Shown here: one piece after another, positions 5,096 through 5,310 of the stretch
How the letters are laid out: each line of letters starts with the position of its first letter
Numbering within the stretch: the stretch's first letter is position 1
Assembly: GCA_017860725.1 (NCBI GenBank)
Contig: JAGDMX010000244.1
Span: forward strand, 1-5,310
Direction of reading: 5' to 3'
DNA length: 5,310 nucleotides
Origin: Chloroflexota bacterium
GTDB lineage: Bacteria; Chloroflexota; Anaerolineae; Anaerolineales; UBA4823
Program-made: the position numbers and the translations under genes
Notes under the pieces: model-generated
Seen by the model: only the letters and a program-made list of their open reading frames with translations
Database searches by the model: none
What the model was told of the DNA's origin: nothing

Positions 5096-5310
5096 ATGAC
5101 CATAGGTCTCTCATTGCGAGTTGGCATTGATATCGGTGGGACATTCACCGACTTTGTGGTTTATCATCCAGACAGCCGGCAGATTGAAACCTTTAAGCTG
5201 CTCTCCACGCCGCGCGACCCGGCAGAAGCCGTTCTGGCCGGCCTGGAGCAAATAACCGGGCGCCGACCAGACTTCAATGGGCTGGGCATCGTTCACGGGT
5301 CGACCGTGGC
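5096..5310 (+). CDS. hyuA: HyuA-type hydantoinase/5-oxoprolinase subunit, N-terminus (partial)
   Basis: The first 71 codons encode the start of the hydantoinase A/oxoprolinase N-terminal domain. RVGIDIGGTFTDFVVY (8-23) is the glycine-rich phosphate-binding loop of this ATP-using, actin-like fold. KLLSTPRDPAEAVLAGL (34-50) follows the family pattern, and GIVHGSTVA at the window edge (64 onward) matches the next conserved block. Family members hydrolyse cyclic amides (hydantoins, 5-oxoproline) or carboxylate ketones such as acetone or acetophenone with ATP, usually with a HyuB-type partner gene downstream. The partner and most of this gene (usually about 650-700 aa) lie outside the window, so the substrate cannot be told. 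The ATG is chosen because it directly precedes the conserved start and sits at the expected transcription start; there is no Shine-Dalgarno. Confidence 0.88.
   Translation, partial: MTIGLSLRVGIDIGGTFTDFVVYHPDSRQIETFKLLSTPRDPAEAVLAGLEQITGRRPDFNGLGIVHGSTV

Overview
The window reads as ordinary bacterial chromosome, most likely from the Chloroflexota (Anaerolineae or a relative). This is inferred from the Thr/Pro-rich 'TATPTP' linker of a lipoprotein carrying an SH3b domain, an MsrP that looks like a Tat-exported lipoprotein, moderate GC content (judged by eye) and candidate leaderless starts. No rRNA, tRNA, CRISPR array, transposase or phage gene is visible. I see no new multi-gene system; the points of interest are local.

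Left part, + strand (1-1007): the last 16 codons of an upstream gene, then one base later a lipoprotein gene with signal peptide, lipobox, Thr/Pro linker, SH3b domain and a C-terminal beta-rich domain. This gene is split by a frameshift inside the SH3b domain near 434-444. A GC-rich hairpin at 1055-1083 probably ends this transcription unit.

Middle, + strand (1109-2394): a good sigma70-type promoter (TTGACA, 17 bases, TATTTT) leads to an epoxide-hydrolase-type alpha/beta hydrolase. A small cupin protein follows, overlapping it by four bases (ATGA), so the two are very probably co-translated. Only nine bases separate the cupin stop from the convergent end of the next gene.

Right part, - strand (4895 down to 2404): msrP and msrQ form a two-gene operon for the molybdopterin methionine sulfoxide reductase and its haem-binding membrane partner, which repair oxidised methionine outside the cytoplasmic membrane. 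Next comes a strong inverted repeat, then a class I SAM-dependent methyltransferase of unknown substrate.

Right edge (4896-5310): a 200-base divergent region with two small dyads on the msrP side and, on the other side, a consensus-like promoter whose expected transcription start falls on the ATG of a HyuA-type hydantoinase/oxoprolinase gene. That gene runs off the window after 71 codons.
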